A stretch of 30,716 bases of DNA from a virus: IMG/VR virus record IMGVR_UViG_3300014962_000039, positions 1 to 30,716 of that record; one strand, 5' to 3'. The position numbers and the translations under genes are program-made. The number at the start of each line of letters is the position of its first letter. The stretch's first letter is position 1. The notes beneath the pieces are model-generated. The model was given only the letters and a program-made list of their open reading frames with translations. It searched no databases and was not told the DNA's origin. Positions 23,834 through 30,187 of the stretch are shown piece by piece.

Positions 23834-24469
23834 ATGAACTTCCCAACCCTTCTCCTGATAGCCGCCCCGGCCATATTCGCCGCTGTGGCCTATTTCACCT
23901 ATCGCTGGCGGCACACGCAGCCGAAGGGCTGGCATATCGGCCCGCGCGTCAACGGGCGCAACTACTCCCACGGGATGCCCGGAAAGCCGACCCTGACGGA
24001 TACGGGCTGGAAGTTCGACCTTCCCCCCGGAGCGAATATCCACGCGGTCACGCATACCCCTGACAAGCCCCTGACGGGCTCTATCCGGGCGCGCTACCGG
24101 GTGACGCTGAACGGTGCGAAACTCAAGCCGCAGCAGCCCGACCTTGCGGCTTTCGAGCCCAAGCTGTCGCTCTATTTCCAGCGGCGCGGGGACGACTGGA
24201 CGGGGGTTGGCAAGTTCGGAACCTACCGCTGGTTTTCAACCACACTGTTCCCCATGACCGAGGGCGAGCATGTGGCGGAACTGCCCATCGACCTTGTGAA
24301 CTTTCAGGGCGTTCTCGCATCGTCCGACCTGACGCAACAGGCGCTCGATGATGCCTGCAACGACTGCTGGCAGGTTGGCGTCGGCTTCGGCTCGGCGGGC
24401 GGGCAAATCCACGGTCTGGAGACTGACCGAACGATCACGTTCGAGATGCTTGAGTTTTCGGTTAGCTAA
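23834..24469 (+). CDS. Membrane-anchored protein, unknown
   Basis: This 211-residue protein starts two bases after the fibre gene. Residues 4-22 (PTLLLIAAPAIFAAVAYFT) form a transmembrane helix or uncleaved signal anchor, followed by RWRH, so the rest is probably periplasmic or on the opposite face by the positive-inside rule only weakly. The body is beta-rich (GWKFDLPPGANIHAVTH, IRARYRVTLNG, TITFEMLEFSVS), like a lectin or jelly-roll. Function unknown; envelope modification or superinfection exclusion are possible but unsupported. Confidence 0.65.
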   Translation: MNFPTLLLIAAPAIFAAVAYFTYRWRHTQPKGWHIGPRVNGRNYSHGMPGKPTLTDTGWKFDLPPGANIHAVTHTPDKPLTGSIRARYRVTLNGAKLKPQQPDLAAFEPKLSLYFQRRGDDWTGVGKFGTYRWFSTTLFPMTEGEHVAELPIDLVNFQGVLASSDLTQQALDDACNDCWQVGVGFGSAGGQIHGLETDRTITFEMLEFSVS

Positions 24470-24480
24470 GGGGCTTCTAG

Positions 24481-24717
24481 GTGGGCGATGACACTTCAAC
24501 AATCCAGATGCTGTTCAACATCGCGGTGGGCATTGCCGCCTTCCTCGGCGGTTGGGTGCTTAACAACGTGAGTAAGGCGCTCGACCGGCTCGACAAGGAC
24601 GTGCGCGAAATGCCGCTCACCTATGTCACCAAAGCCGACTACCGCGACGACATCCGCGAGATGAAGGAGAAACTTGACCAAATCTGGAACAAACTGGACG
24701 GCAAGGCGGATAAATGA
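24481..24717 (+). CDS. Small one-TM coiled-coil phage protein (holin-like?)
   Basis: This 78-residue protein starts at GTG 24481 with AAGGGGC upstream. It has one transmembrane helix (MLFNIAVGIAAFLGGWVL, about 10-27), then a charged coiled coil (SKALDRLDKDVREM, and EMKEKLDQIWNKLDGKADK). Its plan resembles XhlA-like or other phage proteins near lysis genes. It may be a lysis accessory or a membrane-tethered virion factor. It lies well before the endolysin, so holin function is less certain than for the gene at 26757. Confidence 0.6.
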   Translation: MGDDTSTIQMLFNIAVGIAAFLGGWVLNNVSKALDRLDKDVREMPLTYVTKADYRDDIREMKEKLDQIWNKLDGKADK

Positions 24718-25790
24718 AGGGCGGCCTTCCCCCGCGCGAGTTCGATCCGCGCATCCTTGACTTTGCCACCGAGCGGCAGCGCATGGTCCTCGAAGCAATC
24801 CAGCGCACCGGCAGCGTCAACGCCGCAGCGCGCGAACTGGACATCCACAAGTCGCATATCTCCCGCACAGTCAAGGCGGTTGAGAAAAAGGCGGACGATT
24901 CCCCGCCTCCCGCCGTTCCCCTTGGCGAAAGCCTGCCCGACAAGGACGTTCCCATTGAGGACGTTATCAGCCACGCCCGTAGCCGCTTCAAGCGCCGCCA
25001 TGCACACAACGCGGCGAAACGCTGGCGCAGGTTCAATGTCCCCACCAGCGGGCCTTATGCGCTGATGTTCTTTGGCGACCCGCACCTTGACGATGACGGG
25101 TGCAACTGGCCGCTTTGGGAAAGCCATGTGGAATTGGCGGCAAGCACCGAAGCCCTCTATGCGATCAACATTGGCGATGCCACGAACAATTGGGTAGGGC
25201 GTCTCGCAAGGCTATGGGCGAACCAGGACGCGAGCGCAGAGACCGCGCAACGCCTGGTGAAGCACTACCTTGCCGACAGCGGCATTCCCTGGTTCATCTG
25301 GCTATCGGGCAATCATGACCTTTGGGATGGGCCTGTGGGCCGAGCGGTATTCGAGCGCCATGCCCCGCACTTCGTCACGCTGGAGGACTGGCAGGCCAAG
25401 GTCACGCTCGTATCACCCAACGGCCACGAACTGCGCCTGTGGGCCGCGCACAACTTCAAGGGCAATTCCATATGGAATAATTTACATGGACTGGAGCGCG
25501 CGGCGCAGATGCAGGATTGGGCGCACCTCTACGTTGCGGGCCACCACCATGATTGCGGCATGAGGCAGGGCGAGAACCCGCACCGGGGCTTCGTCTATAA
25601 CCTGCTGCGGGTGCGCGGATACAAGTTCGATGACGATTATGCCGATCACCACGGCTTTGGCGAATACCAGCACGGCGCGGCGGGTGTGGCGGTGATCGAC
25701 CCCGGCGCGGATAAGTTGAACTCCGTAACGTGCTTCCTTGACCCGTATGAGGCCGTCGAGTTCCTTGAATGGAAGCGGGCGCGGCAATGA
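24714..25790 (+). CDS. HTH-metallophosphoesterase fusion protein
   Basis: This 358-residue protein has an N-terminal helix-turn-helix (about 18-58: RQRMVLEAIQRTGSVNAAARELDIHKSHISRTVKAVE), a linker, and a calcineurin-type metallophosphoesterase. The metal-binding motifs are GDPHLDD (121-127), GDATNN (154-159), GNHD (199-202), AAH ending His246, and GHHHD (276-280). All ligands appear present, so it should be an active phosphatase or nuclease needing two metal ions. Similar catalytic domains in phages act on DNA or nucleotides. The HTH suggests targeting to DNA. It overlaps the neighbours on both sides (ATGA). Confidence 0.8.
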   Translation: MKGGLPPREFDPRILDFATERQRMVLEAIQRTGSVNAAARELDIHKSHISRTVKAVEKKADDSPPPAVPLGESLPDKDVPIEDVISHARSRFKRRHAHNAAKRWRRFNVPTSGPYALMFFGDPHLDDDGCNWPLWESHVELAASTEALYAINIGDATNNWVGRLARLWANQDASAETAQRLVKHYLADSGIPWFIWLSGNHDLWDGPVGRAVFERHAPHFVTLEDWQAKVTLVSPNGHELRLWAAHNFKGNSIWNNLHGLERAAQMQDWAHLYVAGHHHDCGMRQGENPHRGFVYNLLRVRGYKFDDDYADHHGFGEYQHGAAGVAVIDPGADKLNSVTCFLDPYEAVEFLEWKRARQ

Positions 25791-25969
25791 CCGACTGGCG
25801 CGCCATCTTCCCCGACATGGATAACCCGCCCCCCATTCCAGACTATGCGCGGGCCTATGCGCAAGCCCTGCTGGATTCGGTGGAACAGGTCATTTTCTAC
25901 GGGGAAAGCCCGGAGGAATCGGCGCGGGTGCTTCTGCCCTTGATCGAGGTCGCGGCGCGAAGGGTGTAG
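25787..25969 (+). CDS. Small acidic phage protein, unknown
   Basis: This 60-residue protein starts at ATG 25787, overlapping the metallophosphoesterase stop as ATGA. It has a Pro-rich start (MDNPPPIPDYARAY) and a helical acidic remainder (DSVEQVIFYGESPEESARV). No motif is recognised. Coupling suggests it is co-expressed with the phosphoesterase and might modulate it; that is speculation. Confidence 0.6.
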   Translation: MTDWRAIFPDMDNPPPIPDYARAYAQALLDSVEQVIFYGESPEESARVLLPLIEVAARRV

Positions 25970-25970
25970 C

Positions 25971-26067
25971 TGCGGGGTAATCTATACCGGCTCCCGCTTC
26001 CAAGTCCCGGAGAGGCGAGTTCGGTTCTAAGACCTCACTGGTGCGCTTCGCGGTCTGCCTCCGCACC
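25971..26067 (+). other. Structured non-coding stretch before the endolysin
   Basis: Between 25970 and 26154 I see no gene. Three inverted repeats follow each other: GCGGG (25972-25976) with CCCGC (25993-25997), GAGG (26012-26015) with CCTC (26033-26036), and GGTGCG (26040-26045) with CGCACC (26062-26067). The last is followed directly by A, giving a tRNA-like CACCA end, but no D, anticodon or T arms fit. It could be an attenuator, a small RNA or a processed leader controlling the endolysin. Weakly promoter-like TTGGCA at 26091 precedes the gene. Confidence 0.4.
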
Positions 26068-26154
26068 ACTTAGCCGGTCGCGATCCAGCTTTGGCAGGTG
26101 CCGCCATGGGCCGCGATTCTAACCCAACATTCCTGACATTACAAGGGAAATGCT

Positions 26155-26757
26155 ATGGACCGCGCAGCCTTTTTCAATGTCTGCCGCCGGGGCGTCATGG
26201 GGCCGACCCTTGACGGCGGCGAAGTCTCGGGAAGCGAGGCCATCCTTGACGCGATGCAGGGCACCCCGATCTCCTGGTGCGCCTATGCGCTGGCAACCGC
26301 TTGGCACGAGACAGCCCATTCGATGCAGCCGATCAAGGAATACGGCGGCGATGCCTACCTGACGCGCATGTATGACGTAACCGGCATGAACCCGAACCGC
26401 GCGGTTCGCCACGGCAACACCGAACCGGGCGACGGCATCAAATATGCGGGCCGTGGCTACTGCCAACTAACTTGGAAATGCAATTACAGGACGATGGGCG
26501 AAGCCTTGGGCTATGACCTCGTGGGCAATCCCGACCTTGCGCTGCAACCGAAGATTGCCGGACGCATCATGCGCGCCGGGATGGAACACGGCCTGTTTAC
26601 CGGCAAGGCGTTCCGCGACTACCTGCCGCCGCAAGGCTTGGCATCGGGGCGGGCCTTCACCCATGCGCGCCGGATCATCAATGGGCTGGACAAGGCGGAA
26701 CTAATCTCCCGCTACGCGCTGCAATTCCAGGCCGCGCTGCAAGTGGGTGGCTGGTGA
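26155..26757 (+). CDS. Endolysin, glycoside hydrolase family 19 (chitinase-like)
   Basis: This 200-residue muramidase-like enzyme has catalytic Glu52 in ATAWHETAHSMQPIKEYGG, with Glu62 as the probable second acid, and the family motif YAGRGYCQLTW at 97-107. Family 19 lysins cleave peptidoglycan glycan strands at the end of infection. No signal peptide or signal-anchor is seen, so it should need a holin to reach the wall. SD AAGGGA (about 26141-26146) fixes ATG 26155. It overlaps the holin candidate at its stop. Confidence 0.88.
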   Translation: MDRAAFFNVCRRGVMGPTLDGGEVSGSEAILDAMQGTPISWCAYALATAWHETAHSMQPIKEYGGDAYLTRMYDVTGMNPNRAVRHGNTEPGDGIKYAGRGYCQLTWKCNYRTMGEALGYDLVGNPDLALQPKIAGRIMRAGMEHGLFTGKAFRDYLPPQGLASGRAFTHARRIINGLDKAELISRYALQFQAALQVGGW

Positions 26758-27020
26758 TGGCATGGTTCAAGCACATCCTTACCGGCAAGGACAACGAGAC
26801 GGTAGCAATTGGCCGGGTTCTCGGCCTTATCGTGTTCGCCCTGTTTATTGTCACCGTGCCGATCATCGCGGTTGTAACGCTTCGCGCGGGCAGCGTTTCG
26901 GGTGCCGACTGGAAAGCGGTTTTCGAGGCGATGCAGGTCTATGTTCCCGCGATACTTCTTTCTGTGGCGGGCCTCATAGGCATTACGTCTGCGAGCGAAC
27001 CGCCGAAGGGGGGTGAATGA
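26757..27020 (+). CDS. Holin-like membrane protein
   Basis: This 87-residue protein (ATG 26757; GTG 26754 adds one residue) has two transmembrane helices: VLGLIVFALFIVTVPIIAVV and VYVPAILLSVAGLIGIT, separated by a DWKAVFEAM loop, and a charged C-tail. The FKHILTGKDNETVAIGRVLGL start resembles proteins found beside endolysins in many alphaproteobacterial phages. It probably forms inner-membrane lesions that release the endolysin. The call rests on topology and location directly after the endolysin. Confidence 0.7.
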   Translation: MAWFKHILTGKDNETVAIGRVLGLIVFALFIVTVPIIAVVTLRAGSVSGADWKAVFEAMQVYVPAILLSVAGLIGITSASEPPKGGE

Positions 27021-27154
27021 TGCCGACTGACATCTGGACAACCATACGCGCCGACCTGTCCGACCCGCTCTGGCGCTGGCCGTGGATTTTATGGGGCGCA
27101 ACCGTTCTCGCCGGGGCCGCTTATGCGGGCTGGCTTACGTTTGGGAGGCACTGA
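27017..27154 (+). CDS. Small single-TM protein of the lysis cassette
   Basis: A 45-codon gene begins at ATG 27017, overlapping the holin stop as ATGA. The product has a polar N-terminus (MMPTDIWTTIRADLSD) and one transmembrane helix, WPWILWGATVLAGAAYAGWL. It may be an antiholin, a holin partner or a second holin. Its 3' end overlaps the end of the minus-strand HTH gene. Tight overlap and clear membrane composition support it as real. Confidence 0.65.
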   Translation: MMPTDIWTTIRADLSDPLWRWPWILWGATVLAGAAYAGWLTFGRH

Positions 27155-27341
27155 CATGGCCATAGGCGTGGTTCAGCAGGCATTCCAGCGCAACCTGCAC
27201 GGGGCCGGGAATGGGCGTCCTGCCGTTCTCCCATGCGCTGATTGTCTGCCAACCATGCTTGCCCATGCGCAAAGCCTCGGCCAACCCGTGTTGGGTGTAG
27301 CCGAGAGCCTTGCGGGCGGCGCGGAAGTCAGCGGATGTCAT
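27135..27341 (-). CDS. Xre-type HTH regulator
   Basis: This 68-residue minus-strand protein is almost entirely a Cro/CI-type helix-turn-helix: FRAARKALGYTQHGLAEAL, then QTISAWENGRTPIPG. It has no peptidase or ligand domain. It is the second gene of a two-gene operon, starting four bases within the first gene's stop (ATGA overlap). It may repress its own promoter at 27662-27690, or be a DNA-binding partner of the upstream protein. Its 3' end overlaps the + strand small membrane gene tail by 20 bases. Confidence 0.8.
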   Translation of the reverse strand: MTSADFRAARKALGYTQHGLAEALRMGKHGWQTISAWENGRTPIPGPVQVALECLLNHAYGHVSASQT

Positions 27342-27622
27342 GCGTCCGAAGGTTCCGCTAGATTATTGCGGACCAGCCATGTGTTAACGCATCCTGCCTT
27401 CACCAAATCACGAAACGCTGTTCTGGCAGCGCGGACAATGCCGCTTGGGGATGCATCCGTATGCCAGCCTTGATAGGCTGCATCATCAATCATGTCCTCA
27501 AGTGCCTCTTGGCTCAATGAGATGCGCGACTTGCTGCCACCCCATGAGTGGACAAGCCCGACATCCAACCCGCGATCTTCGCGGTCGCGTAAAAAGGCCC
27601 TACTCACCTTAACCGTAATCAT
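27338..27622 (-). CDS. Unknown phage protein paired with the HTH regulator
   Basis: I start this 94-residue protein at the minus-strand ATG at 27622, preceded by CAGGAG. A longer frame to 27697 lies across the promoter and is rejected. The start MITVKVSRAFLRDREDRGLD and the segment LSQEALEDMIDDAAYQ resemble small unknown phage proteins that I have seen near accessory genes, but no function is known to me. No toxin motif is visible. It is transcribed opposite to the lysis genes together with the HTH gene. Confidence 0.68.
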   Translation of the reverse strand: MITVKVSRAFLRDREDRGLDVGLVHSWGGSKSRISLSQEALEDMIDDAAYQGWHTDASPSGIVRAARTAFRDLVKAGCVNTWLVRNNLAEPSDA

Positions 27623-27661
27623 CTCACATTCTCCTGTCGGCGGGGTCATCCCCTGCGATCC

Positions 27662-27690
27662 CTTATATAGGGCTGCCCCTATGCTGTCAA
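27662..27690 (-). promoter_or_regulatory. Strong promoter of the reverse two-gene operon
   Basis: On the minus strand, TTGACA (27690-27685) and TATAAG (27667-27662) are 17 bases apart. Transcription would begin near 27655 and give a leader of about 33 bases before the SD and ATG 27622. It is a near-consensus promoter in an AT island, in a position that opposes the lysis transcript. Confidence 0.68.
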
Positions 27691-27724
27691 TAGGCATTCC
27701 AACATTTTTTTCGCAGGTGAACCC

Positions 27725-28102
27725 ATGCCCCTAGCCTTCCTGACCGGCAACCTCTGGCGCACCGGAACGCTAGCCCTGCTGCTGGCGGTGGGCGCACTGT
27801 GGGCGCTGCACCGGCATGACGTGGGGCGGATCAACAAGGCTCGGGGCGCGCTCGTGGCCGAGCAGGCGCGGCACGCTGTCACCGCCAAGAGCCTGGACGA
27901 AACACTGGCAACGCTTGCCAGCCAGAACGCCGCTGTAAGGGCCTTGGAACAGGAAGGGGCCACGAGAGCCGCCGCTGCTCAAAAGGCGCTGAGAGAGGCG
28001 CAGGCGGCAAACAGGGGGCTATCCGAACAGATAGGGCGCATCAAGGCGCGCGAAGTGAAGGGCTGCGAGACAGGCGAGGAAATTATGGGGGCAGGGTTGT
28101 GA
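27725..28102 (+). CDS. Rz-like i-spanin
   Basis: This 125-residue protein has an N-terminal signal-anchor (TLALLLAVGALWALHRHDVG, about 14-33) followed by a long alpha-helical periplasmic region rich in Ala, Glu and Gln (RINKARGALVAEQARHAV to ANRGLSEQIGRIK). It is the classic inner-membrane spanin plan. With the o-spanin it would fuse inner and outer membranes at the last step of lysis. The next gene overlaps its stop. Sequence conservation among Rz proteins is low, so the call rests on topology and the lipoprotein next to it. Confidence 0.8.
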   Translation: MPLAFLTGNLWRTGTLALLLAVGALWALHRHDVGRINKARGALVAEQARHAVTAKSLDETLATLASQNAAVRALEQEGATRAAAAQKALREAQAANRGLSEQIGRIKAREVKGCETGEEIMGAGL

Positions 28103-28392
28103 ACCGCATTTCAGGCGCGCTTGCCATGTGCCTTGTGGCCTTCGTCGCGTTGTCCCTGGCGGGCTGTAGCGATCAGAGGCCAGCGGTTGAAGTCAGGACC
28201 ATGGAAGTCCTCAAGCCCGTTCCCGTGCCTTGCGTGAAGCGCGAACAGATACCCGCCGCGCCGCCGAGCATCCGCGACAAGCTGACCGGCAACGCTGCGG
28301 CTGACATAGGCCCTATCGCTGCGAGCGCGCTGGAACTACGGCAGGCGCTTAACGAAGCGCTTGCGCTGCTTGGCGGGTGTGTGCAGCCCTAG
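28099..28392 (+). CDS. Rz1-like o-spanin lipoprotein
   Basis: This 97-residue protein starts at GTG 28099, overlapping the i-spanin end as GTGA. It has a lipoprotein signal (CLVAFVALSLAGC), with lipobox LAGC and lipidated Cys23, then a proline-containing short mature chain (LKPVPVPCVKREQIPAAPPS). The outer-membrane partner of Rz normally looks like this. The gene lies downstream of, rather than embedded in, the i-spanin frame. Confidence 0.8.
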   Translation: MNRISGALAMCLVAFVALSLAGCSDQRPAVEVRTMEVLKPVPVPCVKREQIPAAPPSIRDKLTGNAAADIGPIAASALELRQALNEALALLGGCVQP

Positions 28393-28395
28393 CCG

Positions 28396-28419
28396 CCATC
28401 ACCAATTCGTCTGTGATGG
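28396..28419. terminator. Bidirectional hairpin between convergent genes
   Basis: CCATCAC (28396-28402) pairs with GTGATGG (28413-28419) around a ten-base loop. It lies exactly between the o-spanin stop and the stop of the minus-strand gene at 28420, so it can end both transcripts. No T-tract follows in either direction, so efficiency is uncertain. Confidence 0.5.
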
Positions 28420-28662
28420 TCAGTCATCGTTCTGCTCCTGTAGGATTGCGCGGACGGCGAGGCCGGTCGGGCAGTCAGCAGTGCTCAAGGTGTCAGGAAA
28501 GCCCAGGAGGGGCATTCCATCAACAGCCCCGCAGAAGATGCACTTGAAGTCGTAAAGGCTGCTGTCGGAAAAGCGAGTAACATGGCCGCGCGAGGCCTCG
28601 CTCAAACACTCGTCCCGCTGCGCCTTCGTCAGCTTGGCCGCTATCGCGTGTGCGTCAGTCAT
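28420..28662 (-). CDS. Small phage accessory protein, unknown
   Basis: This 80-residue minus-strand protein is started at ATG 28662 because GGAGG lies at a good distance upstream. The longer open frame to 28776 has no such site. The N-terminal KLTKAQRDECLSEA and C-terminal TGLAVRAILQEQ segments resemble small winged-helix-like phage proteins; a middle FKCIFCGAVDG offers a C-x2-C pair. No function recognised. It is convergent to the spanins and divergent from the remnant after it. Confidence 0.62.
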   Translation of the reverse strand: MTDAHAIAAKLTKAQRDECLSEASRGHVTRFSDSSLYDFKCIFCGAVDGMPLLGFPDTLSTADCPTGLAVRAILQEQNDD

Positions 28663-28685
28663 TGGGTTGGTCCTCCAATCTATAG

Positions 28686-28997
28686 GCGGCAACCCTCGCG
28701 CCGCGCGGCCTCGGTCTGTTTGAAACCTATTGCTCGGCGAATTGGACGCTTGAGCAGGTGCTCGACACCTTCTCAAAACCCAACCCCGGCGTTCCGGTGA
28801 TCGTGTGCGGCTATTCGGTCGATGACCCTACAGACGGCCATGCAGTTATAGCGATGGACGGAAAGGTGGTTCACGATCCGAGTGGGGCCGGACTGAGCGG
28901 GCCATACGATTGCCGGGAACCGGGTTGCGAGTGCGGGCAGTCATGGTGGTGGATTTACACGATCAGCGCTTCCTCTCGCTGGAAGGGGTCGCTGTGA
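28686..28997 (+). pseudogene. 5'-truncated phage protein with GHAV/HDPSG motif
   Basis: The frame is open from 28686 (TAG at 28683-28685) to 28997. Protein-like sequence begins at once (LFETYCSANWTLEQVLDTF) with no ATG and no SD; GTG 28758 is the first usual start. The conserved-looking core is GVPVIVCGYS, then DGHAVIAMDGKVVHDPSGAGL and WWWIYT. Phage proteins of this type usually have an N-terminal part before this core, with a papain-like layout where the Cys would lie; that part is missing here. I read it as a 5' truncation, possibly linked to insertion of the minus-strand gene. A short expressed protein from 28758 is the alternative. Confidence 0.5.
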
Positions 28998-29113
28998 TGG
29001 CCGAGCAGGACTTCGAGGTCGCGCCGGTGGGAACGCTCGCCCGCCTTGGCGAACTGGAAGGCAAGGTCGCCGAACTGGCGTTTATATACCTTGCAAACAC
29101 GATAGCGATGTGA
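28997..29113 (+). CDS. Small phage protein, unknown
   Basis: This 38-residue frame begins at ATG 28997, overlapping the preceding stop (TGATG). The product AEQDFEVAPVGTLARLGEL, then EGKVAELAFIYLANTIAM, is an amphipathic helix with a hydrophobic end. It stops 29 bases before the transposase ATG. It may be a complete small protein or a remnant cut by the insertion. Support is the overlap and coherent composition only. Confidence 0.45.
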   Translation: MAEQDFEVAPVGTLARLGELEGKVAELAFIYLANTIAM

Positions 29114-29118
29114 CATAA

Positions 29119-29136
29119 GATTCCTCGAAGGGAATC
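29119..29136 (+). promoter_or_regulatory. Hairpin over the transposase ribosome site
   Basis: GATTCC (29119-29124) pairs with GGAATC (29131-29136). The pairing covers part of the SD-like GAAGGGA at 29127-29133, seven to ten bases before ATG 29143. Transcripts entering from the lysis operon would fold this way and reduce transposase translation. Many insertion sequences guard against read-through in this manner; the effect here is inferred. Confidence 0.45.
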
Positions 29137-29142
29137 AAAGTC

Positions 29143-30096
29143 ATGTCTGTTCTGTCCAAGCCTTACTTTCACAATGAGGAAGCGGCCTTTGCTTACCTCG
29201 AAAGCATCGTGTGGGCGGATGGATCGGTTTGCCCCCATTGCGGCGGTATGGATCGCATCACGAAGGTGAAGGCCAATCCGGCCAAGCGCATTCGTGAAGG
29301 CCTGTGGCGCTGCGGCGACTGCAAGCGCCAGTTCACCGTCAAAGTGGGCACGGTGTTCGAGCATATGCGCCTGCCGCTGCACAAGGCGCTACAGGCGGTT
29401 TACCTCATCACCAGCAGCAAGAAGGGTATCAGCGCGCATCAGCTCCACCGTGTCCTTGAGATCACCTACAAGAGCGCGTGGTTTCTGGCGCACCGTATCC
29501 GCGAAGCCATGCGTGATGGAGGCATCGGCGTTCCCTTTGGTGGCGGCGGCACGGCGGTTGAGGTTGATGAGACCTATTTCGGCAAGCGCCCTGGCGTGAA
29601 GATGGGCAAGGGCGGTCATGTGCACAAATATGGCGTTCTGGCGCTGGTTGACCGGGCCACCGGCCAGATGCGCTCGTTCACCTTCGACAAGTTCAGCAAG
29701 GCCGAAGTCCACCCGATCATCCGGGCAAACATCTCTCGCGAGGCGCGCCTGATGACCGACGAGCACAAGATGTACTGGACCATTGGCCGCGAGTTTGCCG
29801 AGCACGGCACGACGCATCACGGCACCAAGATTTATGTCGATCCGACCGACCGCACCATCCACTCGAACACGGTGGAAGGCGCTTTCTCGATCTTCAAGCG
29901 CGGCATGAAGGGCGTGTATCAGCACTGCGGCGAGCAACATCTGCACCGCTATCTGGCCGAATTTGAGTTCCGCTATAACAACCGTGCCGCGCTCGGATGC
30001 AATGATGCTGATCGCTCTGTCGCGGCGTTGTCTGGCATCGTTGGCAAGCGCCTGACCTACAAGTCAGCTAACCGGATTGAAGTCCGCGCAGTCTGA
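29143..30096 (+). CDS. IS1595-family (ISXO2-like) transposase, complete
   Basis: This 317-residue protein has an N-terminal zinc ribbon with C30, C33, C57 and C60 (CPHCGG, CGDC). A helical region follows, then a DDE-type core: Asp142 in VEVDETYFG, Asp206 in MTDEH, and the family-specific HSNTVEGAFSIFKRG (240-254), then HLHRYLAEFEFRYNNR. The length and motifs are complete, so it should be active. I find no matching terminal inverted repeats in the flanking sequence. It belongs to a cut-and-paste or copy-in element, possibly with passenger genes downstream. Confidence 0.9.
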   Translation: MSVLSKPYFHNEEAAFAYLESIVWADGSVCPHCGGMDRITKVKANPAKRIREGLWRCGDCKRQFTVKVGTVFEHMRLPLHKALQAVYLITSSKKGISAHQLHRVLEITYKSAWFLAHRIREAMRDGGIGVPFGGGGTAVEVDETYFGKRPGVKMGKGGHVHKYGVLALVDRATGQMRSFTFDKFSKAEVHPIIRANISREARLMTDEHKMYWTIGREFAEHGTTHHGTKIYVDPTDRTIHSNTVEGAFSIFKRGMKGVYQHCGEQHLHRYLAEFEFRYNNRAALGCNDADRSVAALSGIVGKRLTYKSANRIEVRAV

Positions 30097-30120
30097 ACGG
30101 AGCAAGAGGAACCACAGCCG

Positions 30121-30183
30121 ATGGATAACCAAGCCGCACCGAAGATGGTAGCTTTACCCGGCGAATCCGCCGGAGTAGATTAA
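30121..30183 (+). CDS. Short leader-like frame after the transposase
   Basis: A 20-codon frame (MDNQAAPKMVALPGESAGVD) has GGAGCAAGAGGAA upstream and ends five bases before the next ATG. A perfect hairpin, CCGGCG (30158-30163) with CGCCGG (30168-30173), lies inside its 3' half. It may act as a coupling or attenuating leader for the downstream gene rather than encode a functional peptide. Confidence 0.35.
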   Translation: MDNQAAPKMVALPGESAGVD

Positions 30184-30187
30184 GCCG

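Noticed and set aside
25971-26068. tRNA-like stretch ending in CACCA with a pairing 5' TGCGGGG
   Set aside because: The acceptor pairing lacks a proper discriminator or has a mismatch, and no D, anticodon or T arm can be drawn. Kept only as structured non-coding DNA.
27135-27622. Toxin-antitoxin pair (HigBA-like) reading of the reverse operon
   Set aside because: The gene order fits, but the 94-residue protein shows no RelE/HigB toxin pattern, so I call only a regulator pair.
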